Below are positions 1 to 10,986 of a stretch of 64,000 nucleotides of DNA, piece by piece. The notes below the pieces were generated by a model. That model made no database searches. It was not told where the DNA came from and saw only the letters and a list, made by a program, of their open reading frames with translations. Positions within the stretch are counted from its first letter, which is position 1. Each line of letters starts with the position of its first letter. The DNA comes from Clostridium sp. NkU-1 (GTDB taxonomy: Bacteria > Bacillota_A > Clostridia > Lachnospirales > Lachnospiraceae): positions 372,001-436,000 of the forward strand of contig BBDR01000003.1 of assembly GCA_001312405.1 (NCBI GenBank). The letters run 5' to 3'. The position numbers were made by a program, and so were the translations under genes.

Positions 1-881
1 TAGGACGGGCAAAGAGTCATCAAAAACGAGTGTGCTTTGATATTGACGATTTAATTACTGATACAAAATATACGAATCAGTTACCTTTTGTCCAAGAATT
101 TTCTTTAGCTTATAAAAAGGTTTTTGACACTAGCGTTATGCTCATTGGAAAAACTCTAAGTCTTTGCGATATCGCTATTGTGACAACAGAAGCTTTAGCG
201 GAAGAACTGGGGAAGGTGGTGCAAGAGACTTATATTAATCGAAATACTGCATCGAAAGAAATGGTTATATATGCAGAAGAGGCATTAAAATCTCCAAAAT
301 ATGATTCAAAATATATATGGCTAGGATATTTTAGTGGGAGCTTGACACATAATAAGGACTTTGAGATAATTAGGCCAGTATTAATGCGAATTCTAGAGGA
401 GTATACACAAATTGGCTTGATTTTAGTAGGAGAATTAGAAACTTCAGATGAGATAAATAGATTTGGTGAGAGAATTATGAAAATGGGAATGACAAGTTGG
501 CAGGAATTACCCAAGTTGATTGTTCGTGCAGATGTTAACCTCGCTCCTTTGGAGGATACGATATTTAACCGTTCAAAATCAGAAATTAAATGGATAGAAG
601 CCGCACTCGTCAAGGTGCCAACAGTTGCGAGTAACATAGGTGCATTCAAGACTATGATTGAAGATGGAATGACAGGAATCTTATGTGAAAATATAGAAGA
701 TTCTTGGTATAAAGGCATATGCAGAATTATTGATGACAAAACGGAAAGATTGAGAATAGCAGAGAATGCGTATAAGTATGTAATGAGTAATTGTACGACT
801 ATTGGAAAGTGTCAGGAATATGCTGACTTTATTCAGAGTCAAATGCTGAGAAGTAATAATCGAATTGATGAGATGTTATGA
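1..881 (+). CDS. Glycosyltransferase (GT4/GT1-like), 5' end missing
   Basis: The reading frame is open from base 3 to the TGA at 879-881, so the gene starts upstream of the window. The first visible residues, around an FDIDDLITDT motif, match the N-terminal part of surface-polysaccharide glycosyltransferases that carry an [F/V]DIDDLIFD signature. The C-terminal half has a Rossmann-like block with a glycine-rich IWLGYFSGSLTHNKDF segment and a late nucleotide-sugar-binding region (KWIEAALVKVPTVASNIGAF, then a DGMTGILCEN loop), the usual GT-B order. It probably adds a sugar to a lipid-linked glycan on the cytoplasmic face. Donor and linkage cannot be told. It is followed 44 bp later by a membrane-protein gene on the same strand, and no terminator is seen between them. 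Confidence 0.7.
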   Translation, partial: GRAKSHQKRVCFDIDDLITDTKYTNQLPFVQEFSLAYKKVFDTSVMLIGKTLSLCDIAIVTTEALAEELGKVVQETYINRNTASKEMVIYAEEALKSPKYDSKYIWLGYFSGSLTHNKDFEIIRPVLMRILEEYTQIGLILVGELETSDEINRFGERIMKMGMTSWQELPKLIVRADVNLAPLEDTIFNRSKSEIKWIEAALVKVPTVASNIGAFKTMIEDGMTGILCENIEDSWYKGICRIIDDKTERLRIAENAYKYVMSNCTTIGKCQEYADFIQSQMLRSNNRIDEML

Positions 882-925
882 AATATTTAAGCTACAAATA
901 GAAACTTTGGATATAGGAGTAACAA

Positions 926-1583
926 ATGGACACAAGTACTATATTTAGATATATAAGAATAATAGTTTTAGTGGGAATTTTTGCAGTTGTTTTTAAATTT
1001 GTTGGAGGGGAACAGTTGCAATATTCTGTAGTAACGGGAAAAATGCCTGAACAAGAAAATTTACTTTCAGAGCCGAAGAATGGTACGGTTGTGGAACAGC
1101 GATTCCGAGCGAATGTGGACTATATTCAAACAATTAGTTTCCGGCCTTTTACTTATGGAAGAGAGAATCAGGGTATGATTGATTTCCAATTATTAGATAG
1201 TAAGGGTAGAACCGTTGTGTCTACAGTTGCGGAAGCAGCAGCTTGTATGAACGATGTTCAATATATTATGAGTTTTGGGAAAAATATTCCAGTTAACAGA
1301 AACCAAATGTATACTTTACGCATGATTTTTCATGGTGTAGAAGGGTCAAACCCAACGTTATATTATTCTACCATGGAAAGCAATTTGTTAAAGACAGAGG
1401 ATACACTGACGGTTGATGGAAATAAGATTGAAGGATTTTTATGTATCAGTGTGGACGGACTTAAAAAAAGAAATATTTGGCACATATTATTGGGGGTTTG
1501 TTCTTGGTTTTATTGTCTTGCTAGTTGCATATGCGGCGTGGTCCGGATATCAAGGGCGTAGAGGGAAATTTACGATTGCGACT
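926..1583 (+). CDS. Membrane-anchored beta-domain protein upstream of the ABC exporter (frameshifted)
   Basis: Start ATG follows AGGAG. The product has an N-terminal membrane helix (about residues 8-26), an extracytoplasmic domain of roughly 140 residues rich in beta-type alternation, then a second helix. An A7 run at 1463-1469 has one base too many; removing it restores a hydrophobic helix (GFVLGFIVLLVAYAAW). No stop separates this frame from the downstream permease, so it is either fused to it or a further error hides the stop; the end given is the proposed junction. The layout of one helix, a beta-domain and another helix is shared with the N-terminus of the membrane protein at 10987. Function is not known; an accessory role in glycan export or sensing is a guess. 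Confidence 0.5.
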
Positions 1584-2356
1584 TTGTTCATTGCGATATG
1601 GATAAAATATAAATTCTTGATTCAGCAGTTGGTTTCTAGGGATTTTAAGGTAAAATATAAACGTTCAGTTTTAGGATACTGCTGGAGTTTTTTTGAATCC
1701 TTTACTAACAATGCTGGTGCAATACATCGTGTTTTCTACATTATTTAAGACGGGTATTGAGAATTATCCGGTTTACTTGTTATCCGGAAACATTATTTTT
1801 AGTTTTTTTACAGAAGCAGTAGGACAAGGGCTAATGTCGATTATAGGAAATGCATCATTGATCACCAAGGTCTATGTTCCAAAGTATATTTATCCAGCTA
1901 CGAAAGTAATATCCTGTTCTATTAATTTATTTATTTCAATTATCCCGTTGTTAATTGTCACATTACTGACGGGAGGTAAGATTAATTTAACATTGTTGTT
2001 GTTGCCGTATGCACTGGCCTGTTTGTTAGTATTCTGCATGGGAATGGTTTTGTTACTTTCCGCAGCAAATGTTTTTTTTCAGAGATGTCCAATATTTATG
2101 GGGGATTGCCAGCCTGGTTTGGATGTATGCTACACCGTTATTTTATCCGGCAGAAATCATTCCGGAAAACTTGCGTTTTATTCAGACAATAAATCCCATG
2201 TTTCATATTATAAGTTTTGTTCGCTCTATATTAATCTATGGAGTGTCGCCAAGTCCGGAGCTTTACCTTTCCTGTTTCATGGGAGCGATAGTTACATTTG
2301 CAATAGGCGCGATTGTATTTAAAAAGACTCAAGGTAAATTCGTATTATATATATAA
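1584..2356 (+). CDS. ABC-2 type polysaccharide exporter permease (TagG/Wzm-like)
   Basis: The conserved N-terminal block KYKFLIQQLVSRDFKVKYKR is typical of Firmicute O-antigen/teichoic-acid export permeases. Six hydrophobic segments follow, with the family loop containing SLITKVYVPKYIYP and a C-terminal region with YATPLFYPAEIIPE and NPMFHIISFVRSILI. Two overlong T runs (1688-1694 and 2072-2079) split it into three frames, and removing one base from each gives a continuous protein of about 257 residues, normal for the family. The start is uncertain: TTG at 1584 or fusion to the preceding gene. It pairs with the ATPase at 2409 to flip or export an undecaprenyl-linked glycan. Confidence 0.8.
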
Positions 2357-2408
2357 TAACAGGTTAGTATAAAATGAAATGTTATTTTAGAAAGGATATC
2401 AAGAAACG

Positions 2409-3136
2409 ATGATTGAAGTCGACAACGTATCAATGCGCTTTCGTATGACAAATGACAGGATAAATAGTTTAAAAGAGTACTTTGTTTCATTAATGGAACG
2501 ACGTTTGAAATACGAAGAGTTTCAGGTACTTGATAGTATCAGCTTCCGAGTAAAAAAAGGAGAAGTTGTAGGGATTATAGGGAAGAATGGAGCCGGAAAG
2601 AGTACCTTGTTAAAAATCATTGCAGGAGTATTAAAGCCTACTGAAGGGAAAGTCACCGTACATGGAAATGTTGTGCCGATGCTAGAACTTGGAGCGGGAT
2701 TTGACGGAGAGTTATCCGGAAGAGAGAATGTCTTTCTAAATGGTGCGATATTAGGGTATGGGAAAGAATTTCTGGAAAACAAATATAAAGAAATACTTGA
2801 TTTTTCTGAATTGGGTGAATTTATAAATATGCCCATTCGCAATTATTCTTCAGGAATGATGATGAGATTGGCGTTTTCAGTGGCGACGGTGGTGGAACCG
2901 GAAATATTAATAGCAGATGAAATTTTGGCAGTGGGTGATGAAGGGTTTCAGAATAAAAGCAAGGCTAGGATGTTGGAATTAATGGGGGAGGAACCACAGT
3001 GCTGTTTGTTTCACACAGTATTAAGCAAATTGAGGAAATGTGTGATAGAGTTATTTGGCTAGAAAATCACAAGATAAAAATGGATGATACAGCGCAAATA
3101 GTATGCTCCGAGTATAGAAAATACTGGGGCGAATAA
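2409..3136 (+). CDS. ABC transporter ATP-binding protein, polysaccharide export (TagH/Wzt-like)
   Basis: The ATPase of the exporter. Walker A is GKNGAGKST (about residues 58-66), the signature region reads [13 protein letters not shown], and Walker B/D-loop is [15 protein letters not shown] run at 2984-2988 has one base too few, so the literal frame stops at 3062. Adding one G restores [12 protein letters not shown], which supplies the H-loop, and then a short tail ending at TAA 3134-3136. The corrected length is about 242 residues, lacking the long C-terminal carbohydrate-binding domain of O9a-type Wzt proteins. It therefore resembles the short ATPases of rhamnose-glucose polysaccharide and teichoic acid exporters. 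ATG start, with AAAGGATATCAAG upstream. Confidence 0.85.
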
Positions 3137-3160
3137 AGACGATAAAGGAGTAATGGAAAG

Positions 3161-4005
3161 ATGAAAAAAGTGCTAGTGACAGGTGCAAATGGATATATTG
3201 GACAGCATATAGTGGACAAACTTTTGAAAAGAAACTATCAGGTAATTGCTTGCGATGTAAGGAATACGGGTATTAATGAAAAAGCAATTTTTTTCAGATG
3301 TTTCTATATTTTCAGGAGATAAAAGTATTTATGATCAATTAGGAAAACCAGATATATGTATTCATATGGCATGGCAAGATGGTTTTGCTCATAATGCTCC
3401 AAGCCATATGCTTAATCTTTCGAAACATTATGAATTTATAACGAATTTAGTGGAAGGTGGTTGCAGACAAATCGCTGTTATGGGTAGTATGCATGAAGTG
3501 GGGTATTGGGAAGGTAAAATTGATGAAGGTACTCCATGCAATCCTCTATCTATGTATGGAATTGCAAAAAATGCATTACGACAGTCCCTGATGCTACAGG
3601 CTAAAACAAAGGATTGGCAGCTAAATTGGCTGCGAGCTTATTACATATTGGGGGATGATGATAGGAACCACTCTATTTTTACCAAACTTCTAGCAGCAGC
3701 AAGAGAAGGAAAAAAAGGAGTTTCCATTCACTTCAGGGAAAAATCAATATGATTTTATTGATGTGGCAGAATTGGCGGAAATGATTGTTGAAGCCTCAAC
3801 CCAGAAAGAACATACTGGAATTATCAATGTATGCAGTGGACAGCCTATTTCATTAGGAGAAAAAGTCGAGCAATTCATTAAAGAACACAATTTGGATATT
3901 TCCTTGCAGTATGGGGTCTTTCCAGATCGTGCCTATGACAGCCCGATAATCTATGGTGATAACACAATTATACGAAAGATTTGTAAAAAAATAGGAAGAG
4001 AATAA
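3161..4005 (+). CDS. NAD(P)-dependent sugar epimerase/dehydratase (SDR, frameshifted)
   Basis: The start ATG at 3161 sits 10 nt after AAAGGAG. The N-terminus VLVTGANGYIGQHI is the extended-SDR nucleotide-binding motif TGxxGxxG. The catalytic YxxxK is visible as MYGIAKNA, preceded by a GSMHEVGYWEG strand-loop. Overlong T and A runs (3288-3294, 3710-3716) break the frame twice; removing one base from each gives about 280 residues ending at 4005. It lies between the exporter and the RgpF genes, and the next gene starts 5 nt after its stop. It probably makes a nucleotide-sugar precursor of the exported glycan. Substrate unknown; a dTDP-4-keto-sugar reductase or epimerase role is possible. Confidence 0.75.
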
Positions 4006-4009
4006 GATC

Positions 4010-5874
4010 ATGAAATTAATGAAAGACAAAGTGACACGTTTGGGCATATATTTCTTTTTTTGATAAAGACGGTATTGTGGATGATTTTATTACATACTTT
4101 ATTGGCGATTTGATGAATTCTTTGGATCGCCTGGTTATTGTATGCAATGGGAAGCTTACATCAGAAGGAAAGAATAAATTAAAAGAGTATACCTCTGATA
4201 TCATTGTTCGTGATAATGAGGGGCTTGATGTATGGGCGTATAAGACCGGTCTAGAATATGTTGGTTGGGAAGAATGTGGAACCTATGACGAGGTCATTTT
4301 ATGCAATAGTACTTCTATGGGACCAGTTTATCCTTTTGCGGAGATGTTTCAAGAAATGAGAAATCATGACGTGGATTTCTGGGGAATCACCAAAACCCAC
4401 AAGGTAGAGGACTATGATTTTGGATACAATCCATATGGATACTTGCCTGAGCATGTACAGTCTTATTTTATTGTATACAGAAAAAGTCTCGTACAATCGG
4501 TTGAGTTACAGGACTATTGGAATGATATGCCGAAAATCACTTCTTATGAACAATCAGTGGGTCTATATGAATCTGTATTTACAAAGTTATTTGCGGATAA
4601 GGGATTTAAGTGGGAAGTATATGTAAATACAGATGATTTTGAAGGAGTAACAGATCAGCCGCTTATGTTTTATCCGGAGAAATTGATTCGAGAACGAAAA
4701 TGTCCGGTATTTAAGCGTCGTTCGTTTTTTCATATGTATCATGATATGCTGTATCATACAGCGGGGCAATCCACATTGCTTTTATATAATCACTTGGTTT
4801 CAGAAAAACTCTATGATGTGAATCTGATATGGGACAATATCTTACGGTGCTATAATTTGGTGGATATAGTTAGACAATTACACTTGAATTATACGCTATC
4901 AACGAAACATTCTGATTCTAAAAAAAATAAGAGAAATTTTAAAAAAGCAAAAGATAGCACTTATTATGCATCTATATTTTGAAGATTTATTTATGGAATC
5001 ATTTACTCTTGCTTCATCAATGCCTGTGGAAGCTGATGTTTACATTACGACAAATACAGAAGAAAAGAAACGGAAGATTGAAGAAATATTTGGAAGTTTA
5101 AATTGCAATAAGGTTAGTGTTAAAGTGGTCTCTAACCGTGGACGTGATGTTAGTGCTTTACTAGTTGGAATGAGCGAAATGGTTACTCAATATGACCTCA
5201 TATGCTTTTCCCATGATAAAAAATCCATACAGAATAGTCGTGGATCTGTGGGAGAAAGTTTTGCTTATAAATGTTATGCTAATATTTTATATAACAATAT
5301 TTATGTAGAAAACGTGATCGAGTTATTTGCAGAGAACCCTCGAATGGGAATGGCAGTGCCACCAGCTCCTTTACATGGGGAATACAGAGATTTATATGGA
5401 AAGAATTGGGGTATTAATTTTAATAACACTCAAAATCTATGTAAGGAACTTGATATACATGTACCTATGAGAGAGACGGAAAGCCCTATTGCACCCTATG
5501 GAAGTGTGTTTTGGTTTCGACCGACAGCTATGAAAAAGTTATTTCATAAGCAATGGAAATATGGTGATTTTCCAGAAGAACCATTACCGGTTGATGGAAC
5601 TGTCTCACATGCTATTGAACGGTGCTATAGTTTTGTGGCTCAATCAGAAGGCTATTACTCCACAATTATTATGAGTGATATCTTTGAGAGGATAGAATAT
5701 ACAAATCTTGATTATTTTGTTGGTAATAATTATGTAAGTGAAGAATTAAGAAAACGCTTAGACGATATGTATAATTCTACTTCATGGAAGGTATCAAAAC
5801 CTGTTAGGATTTTAGGTGAGTCCTTAAAGTTAATCGTACGTAAGAATGTTAATGATAGGAATGGGGAGCAGTGA
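4010..5874 (+). CDS. Rhamnan synthesis protein F family glycosyltransferase (RgpF), copy 1
   Basis: The corrected product of about 620 residues has two RgpF-type parts (family PF05045). The N-terminal half carries the VCNGKLTSEGKNKLKEY and DVWAYKTGLEY signatures, a DEVILCNSTSMGP strand, and DFWGITKTHKVEDY. The C-terminal half carries SNRGRDVSALLVGM, a Rossmann-like QYDLICFSHDKKS strand, and MGMAVPPAPLHGEYRDLYGKNWG. Extra bases in T7 (4055-4061) and A8 (4920-4927) split it into three frames. Start ATG at 4010 or 4019. Family members in streptococci elongate or side-modify rhamnose-containing wall polysaccharides. A paralogue follows immediately. Confidence 0.8.
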
Positions 5875-5875
5875 T

Positions 5876-8107
5876 ATGGTGCTAAAAAAATGACACTAAT
5901 CGTTTGGGCATTTTCTTTTTTTATGATCAAGATGGAATTGTAGATGATTATATTATATTTTATCTGCAAAATATGCTACCGCATTTCTCGGAAATTCTAG
6001 TTGTGTGTAATGGAAAGCTAACATCTGAAGGAAGAGAACGATTTGACAGATTAAAAAAAATAAAAGTTTTGGTACGTTCTAATATAGGATTCGATGTGTG
6101 GGCATATAAAACTGGTTTGGAATTTTATGGTTGGGATAAACTCATAAATAAATTTGATGAATTAATTATGTTCAACTTTACTATAATGGGACCGGTGACT
6201 TCCGTTAAGCAGATGTTTGATGAAATGAATCAAGAGGACATAGATTTTTGGGGATTAACGGTTCATAATGGCGCAAATTTTGACCCTTGGGGACTTATGG
6301 AAGATGGTAAAATTCCTGTGCATATACAATCGCATTTTATCGCTGTGAGGAAAAAGATGTTATCATCTTATGAATTCCAGCGATATTGGGAAGATATGCC
6401 TATGATTAATAGGTATGAAGAAGCGGTAGGACTTCACGAAGCTATTTTCACTAAACGATTTGAAGAATATGGATTTAGATGGAAAGTATATACAAATACG
6501 GAAGACTTACTTGATGAAACTTTTTATCCAATGTTCAATATGCCTGTAGAATTGATACGAGATAGAAAGTGTCCTTTTTTTCAAGCGAAAATTGTTTATT
6601 AATGACTGGGAATCTAGTATTAATGAAAATGCATTTCATGCAGCAGCAGAACTTTATGACTTTTTAGAAAATGAAACAGATTATGACATTAACTTAGTGA
6701 TAAAGCACATTTTACGAACGGGGAATTTGACTGATTTCATCAATTCTATTAATTCTAGATATATTGCAAAAGACGTGCCCATGGGAAGATATGCGGATAA
6801 GAAGATTGCGGTAATTGTTGACGCGACAATTGCGAGTAAACAATATTATTTTTCTAAGTACTTATGCAATATACCAAATGGAGTTGTGTGTATGGTTTTG
6901 GCTGAAGATGGAGAATTCGAAAGGATTGTGAAATTCCTGCCTAAGCATATTGAAACTTATCACATAAAAGTAAGTGGGGATGAAAATTGGCTGAGTTTGC
7001 TTAAAGAAATATCTAGAAATTATGACTATGTATGCAAAATCAGTAATATTACGGGCGACTATATGGGGATACGCACAAATATAAGATCGTATGCCAATTT
7101 ATCTTATGATTGTATGTTATCTAATCAGAATTATGTTTATGGAATCATAGATATATTTGAAAATGATGATAATCTAGGGATGCTAATACCAATGAATCCA
7201 ATCCATGCCGATTATTTTGGAGCCATTGGTCGCGAGTGGGGAGATAGGGAAAATTATGAGGCAGTAAAAACAATGCTTGATGAAATTAAATGTAAGGTTC
7301 CAATTTCCTTTTCTAAAAGACCGGTGGTTAGTTTGTCTGATTGTATGTGGATTAGAACTTCTGCTTTGACTGATTTTTTTGATGAAAATACTATTAAAAA
7401 AAATTTCGTCTTGGGATAAAAGACTGAGAAGTGATTTACAAAAAGGAACGCTCCGTAATATGGAAGAGGTTAGGGTTATAAGAGAAAACTTTAATGGGTT
7501 AAAGTACTTGTATAGCTATATTTTGCAGCACAAAGGATATTACACGACGTATGTTATGTCAGAGAAAGTTATGTCTAATCATCTTACAAATTTTGAGAAT
7601 TCAGTAGCAAGATTAAATTGTGGTATACATAACTATTATTCTTTAGGTGAATTTCTATTCTCTGCGGAAGCATATTATATGAAAGCAGAAATGAATTTTA
7701 ATGATGGTAACGGATATCATCGAAAAAATATGGTGACTGAGACAGTTGTGTGTAGAAAATACAGCCCCGAAGAAGTGGTAATCAGATTTCCGATGATGAA
7801 AGACACCAAGGAGATCGTCCTTAACCTAGCAACAGGGCATATGAGTATTTGTAAAAATATTAAGTTTATTTTTATCGACAACAATAATTGTGAAGTACAG
7901 GTGAATTTAGAAGTAAAGGATAATAGTACAAAAAAAATAGTAAAAGGCATAGATATTTTCTTTGGCATGGGGGCAGAATATCGTTTGAGTGGGAACTTTT
8001 TAAACGTAGCAAAAGTTATCGTTGTGATCCAACAATATATTGTTATGCCCTATATGCATGGTATTGAGGAAGGATTTAATAGCAAAAAACGTTTATTTTT
8101 AAAATAA
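5876..8107 (+). CDS. Rhamnan synthesis protein F family glycosyltransferase (RgpF), copy 2
   Basis: Second RgpF-like protein, starting 1 nt after the stop of the first behind a GGGGAG ribosome site. It repeats the signatures VVCNGKLTSEGRERFDR, DVWAYKTGLEFYGW and FWGLTVHNG seen in copy 1, then diverges. After the second RgpF block (GMLIPMNPIHADYFGAIGRE) it has an extra C-terminal region of about 130 residues with beta character, from the SLGEFLFSAEAYYMKAEMNF segment on. Extra bases at A7 5884-5890, T7 6575-6581 and A8 7396-7403 give four frames; corrected length is about 740 residues. The tandem copies arose by duplication and probably transfer different sugars, but this is inference. Confidence 0.78.
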
Positions 8108-8120
8108 AACAAGAATTAAG

Positions 8121-8625
8121 ATGATGAAAGTATGTTTATACCTGTGTTTTTGACATTTCTCCAGATGTTGAAGCTAGATATTTATTTGAGCTTTGTATGA
8201 TTTAATTTTTTTTATTCCATATGAATTATTAGGTAATGAAGAGTATTTAAGGTGGCATTTAGAACAGCATCTGAGTTTGAGATTTACAGAAGGAACTTGG
8301 AGTACTATTTTAATAAGGTAGGCTTAACTTTGTCTCAAAAAAAATAAGAATGAAATATCATCTATGATTATTGAGGCAAAGGGAATAAATGCAGATCAAC
8401 TAGAGAAAAAAATCTGTTGAGTTATCATATAATGATATTTATTCTGAAGATATAAAAAGTATTTTATCTGAAAGAAAAAAATCAAATATTACGAAAAGCA
8501 TTTGAAGGCATTGGAAGAAAATATCCGGATTACAGGTAATTACGTTAAGTCATTGAAAAAAAGCAGTGGATTCGCAAAAAAAATACATTAGTAATTTAGA
8601 AGTTGTTCAAAACGAGAATATATAA
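8121..8625 (+). pseudogene. Decayed coding remnant with coiled-coil C-terminus
   Basis: No long frame survives, but short coding-like stretches line up across frames. One is a FDISPDVEARYLFEL strand near 8150-8190. Another is a region around EEYLRWHLEQHLSLRFTEG near 8235-8300. A third is a charged coiled-coil tail (EKHLKALEENIRITGNYV, then KKYISNLEVVQNE) ending at TAA 8623-8625. Several A runs of 7-8 bases lie inside. More breaks are needed here than in the neighbours, including at least one apparent deletion near 8190-8225, so this looks genuinely degraded rather than only miscalled. The family is not recognised; coiled-coil tails of this kind are common on methyltransferases and glycosyltransferases in such clusters. 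Confidence 0.4.
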
Positions 8626-8686
8626 TTTGGTATGTTCGCCAGAAAAGGTTTTCTGCAAGACAAAGTCATAAGAGGGAGATTTATAA

Positions 8687-10561
8687 ATGTCTAAGGTAAT
8701 AAAGATACTTAAGACCAGGTTTTCGTTAATAAAAAAATATTAATTTTTGGCTATTATTAAGCGTTTGGGGAATTTCAACATTTTTCTTTTTTTATGAAGA
8801 TCAATTAAATACAGTATCTCATTCGGTGTTTTTTTGGAAGTCTATTCTGCATGGTAATATAGCAGGAGGATATCAGGATTATTTAAAGGTAGTTTATAGT
8901 GAAATTCCCCATAGGGCAGATTTTCCTATGGTATATGAACCTATGGCTTATATCATTGTTGGCATATTAAGTTTTCCATTAGTGTTACTGAATCAAATTG
9001 GCAGATTGGATTTCTGGAGCCCGTGGTTTAATTTGTATGTTAAGTTAGAGCAAGTACTGATGGTATTAGGGTCTGCATACGTTTTATATAAAATTTGTTT
9101 AAAGATTGAAGTAGGATTGAAACGAGCCCAATATGCTGTTTTCCTATTTTTGTCTAGTGTTGGCATTGTTTATTTTGCTATTGTTATAGGGCAGATAGAG
9201 ATATACGTGGTTTTTTTTCTCTTTATGGGGAATATATTATTGGCTTAAACAGGATAATTTGAAGTTTATTTTGTTTTTTGCGATTGCAATACCATTAAAA
9301 TTTTTTTAGTTTGCTTATATTTTTTTCCTTTGATTTTAATAAGACAGAAGAATGTATTAAAAGTTATAGTAGATTTATTTGCTGGTTGCAGCCTCCATAT
9401 ATTATGCAAAATTATATGGTCAGGGAGCGAAGCTTATAAAATATTAACATTTGAACCAAGTATGCGAATGATTGATGCTATAAAGGTAAAGCAGCTTGCC
9501 GGTGGTTTGTCGGGAGGGGAAGGAATTCCTATTTTCATATGTCTTTACCTTTTGCTGTGTTTTTATGTATTTATTAGTAAAAAAAATGATGGGAAATGGG
9601 GAATTTATTGCTCCTTTGTAGTTTTTGCACTTTTATTTATATTTGTTGGTCACTATCCATATTGGATTATTATTTTAACTCCTTTTTTGCCAATATTAAT
9701 CGCTGCTGATCCAGAAGTAGAACTTCTTAATTTATTGGCAGATGTTATAATGTGGAGTTTCTATATGCTTTCAGCAATTTTTTTATCATCAATGGGTAAC
9801 AAAATGCACAATTTTCAATAACATATTTGCTAATAACAATCTCTTTAATGGGTATTATAAAAATGCAACAGAGTTTTTAACTAGTTTTCAGTTAGATAAG
9901 TATGCAGCTATGTTTGTAGCGGGTTATGTGGCTGCCTTAGTCGTTCTTATAGTAATTAATTATCCTAGAAAGATACAATGGGTGATTCCTACTGGACTAA
10001 ATAAAACAGTTTTGAATAGTTTTCGAATTTTAATTCCAATCCCTTTTCTTTTGTTAATAGTTTATGGTTATTATAAACCCAAGGATCAAGTATTAATCGA
10101 TACCACTACATCGGAAAGCATGCTTATGGGATACAATTTATTTTCGAAAGAGTTTAATGATTATGGAAATGATGCTCTTACGCAGGAAGTATATTTTGAT
10201 GCAGATGCAAAAGTTAATACCATTAAGTTATTTTTTTGAAAGACCAAGTAATTCTTTTATAGCAATAGGATCTTTATATATTGAATTGAAGGATATTACA
10301 GCACAGAATATTATATATCGGCACCGCATCGGTTACAATGAATTAGTTTGGGGTGACTTTACAGTTTTTGATATAAATAAAAGTGTTTATAAGAATCATA
10401 CTTACATAATTACTATCAGTAATGACTTTTTCAATGACCCAACGCTACCAGCATATATAAAAATAACTCAAGATAATGCACTAGAAACATCATTGAATTA
10501 TCTTGGAAGTGAATTAGGAAATGATATTTATATGAAAATTGAAGGGATAGTAAAGGAATAA
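8687..10561 (+). CDS. Multispanning GT-C-like membrane protein (putative polyprenyl-phosphate-sugar glycosyltransferase)
   Basis: ATG 8687 follows AGAGGGAGAT. The corrected product of about 620 residues has roughly ten hydrophobic helices. An early extracytoplasmic loop carries acidic and aromatic residues (GGYQDYLKVVYSE, FPMVYEPMAYI), and a later membrane segment contains the GQIEIYVVFF motif typical of GT-C/GT87-like enzymes. The C-terminal 130 residues are extracytoplasmic. At least five extra bases break the frame: A7 near 8733, the AT-rich stretch near 9231, T7 near 9301 and 9321, an extra C near 9814, and T7 near 10234. GT-C enzymes use polyprenyl-phosphate sugars outside the membrane, so it probably decorates the exported glycan. 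Exact reaction unknown. Confidence 0.6.
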
Positions 10562-10986
10562 GATTGTGGGAAAAATATTGGAATAAGGGTTTTTCTTTTT
10601 AATCATGCAGAAATCAATTGTTTAAAATGTGATAAAAAAAATATTATAACCTTTTGTTTGAAATTATATTTAAAATATTATCAATTTTTATATGATTGAT
10701 TTCTTTGAGAGAAAAGAAAGTTTACTTTTACTATTAAATTTGTGACTATATAATGTTGTCAGATATTTTTCTAAAGCTTCCTTAGTGGGATTTGATAGTG
10801 GGGATATGATCTTATCAGATATTTATGTGGTATTAAATTTATAATATTAATTGCATGTTATAAAACTATTGAAAGGCAATTATATTCTGGTGATAAACTA
10901 TTAAATCAGAAGTTGCATTTGGAAAACATAATTATTGGGCAATAATTGTCATATTCAGACTTTAACTATATATTGAGGAGACTTGG
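10562..10986 (+). other. AT-rich non-coding stretch
   Basis: About 425 bases of very low G+C with no credible frame on either strand and no clear hairpin terminator. Poly-A and poly-T runs are frequent. The last 12 bases hold the GAGGAG ribosome site of the next gene. It may be a decayed gene, but I see no recognisable protein remnant. Confidence 0.6.
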
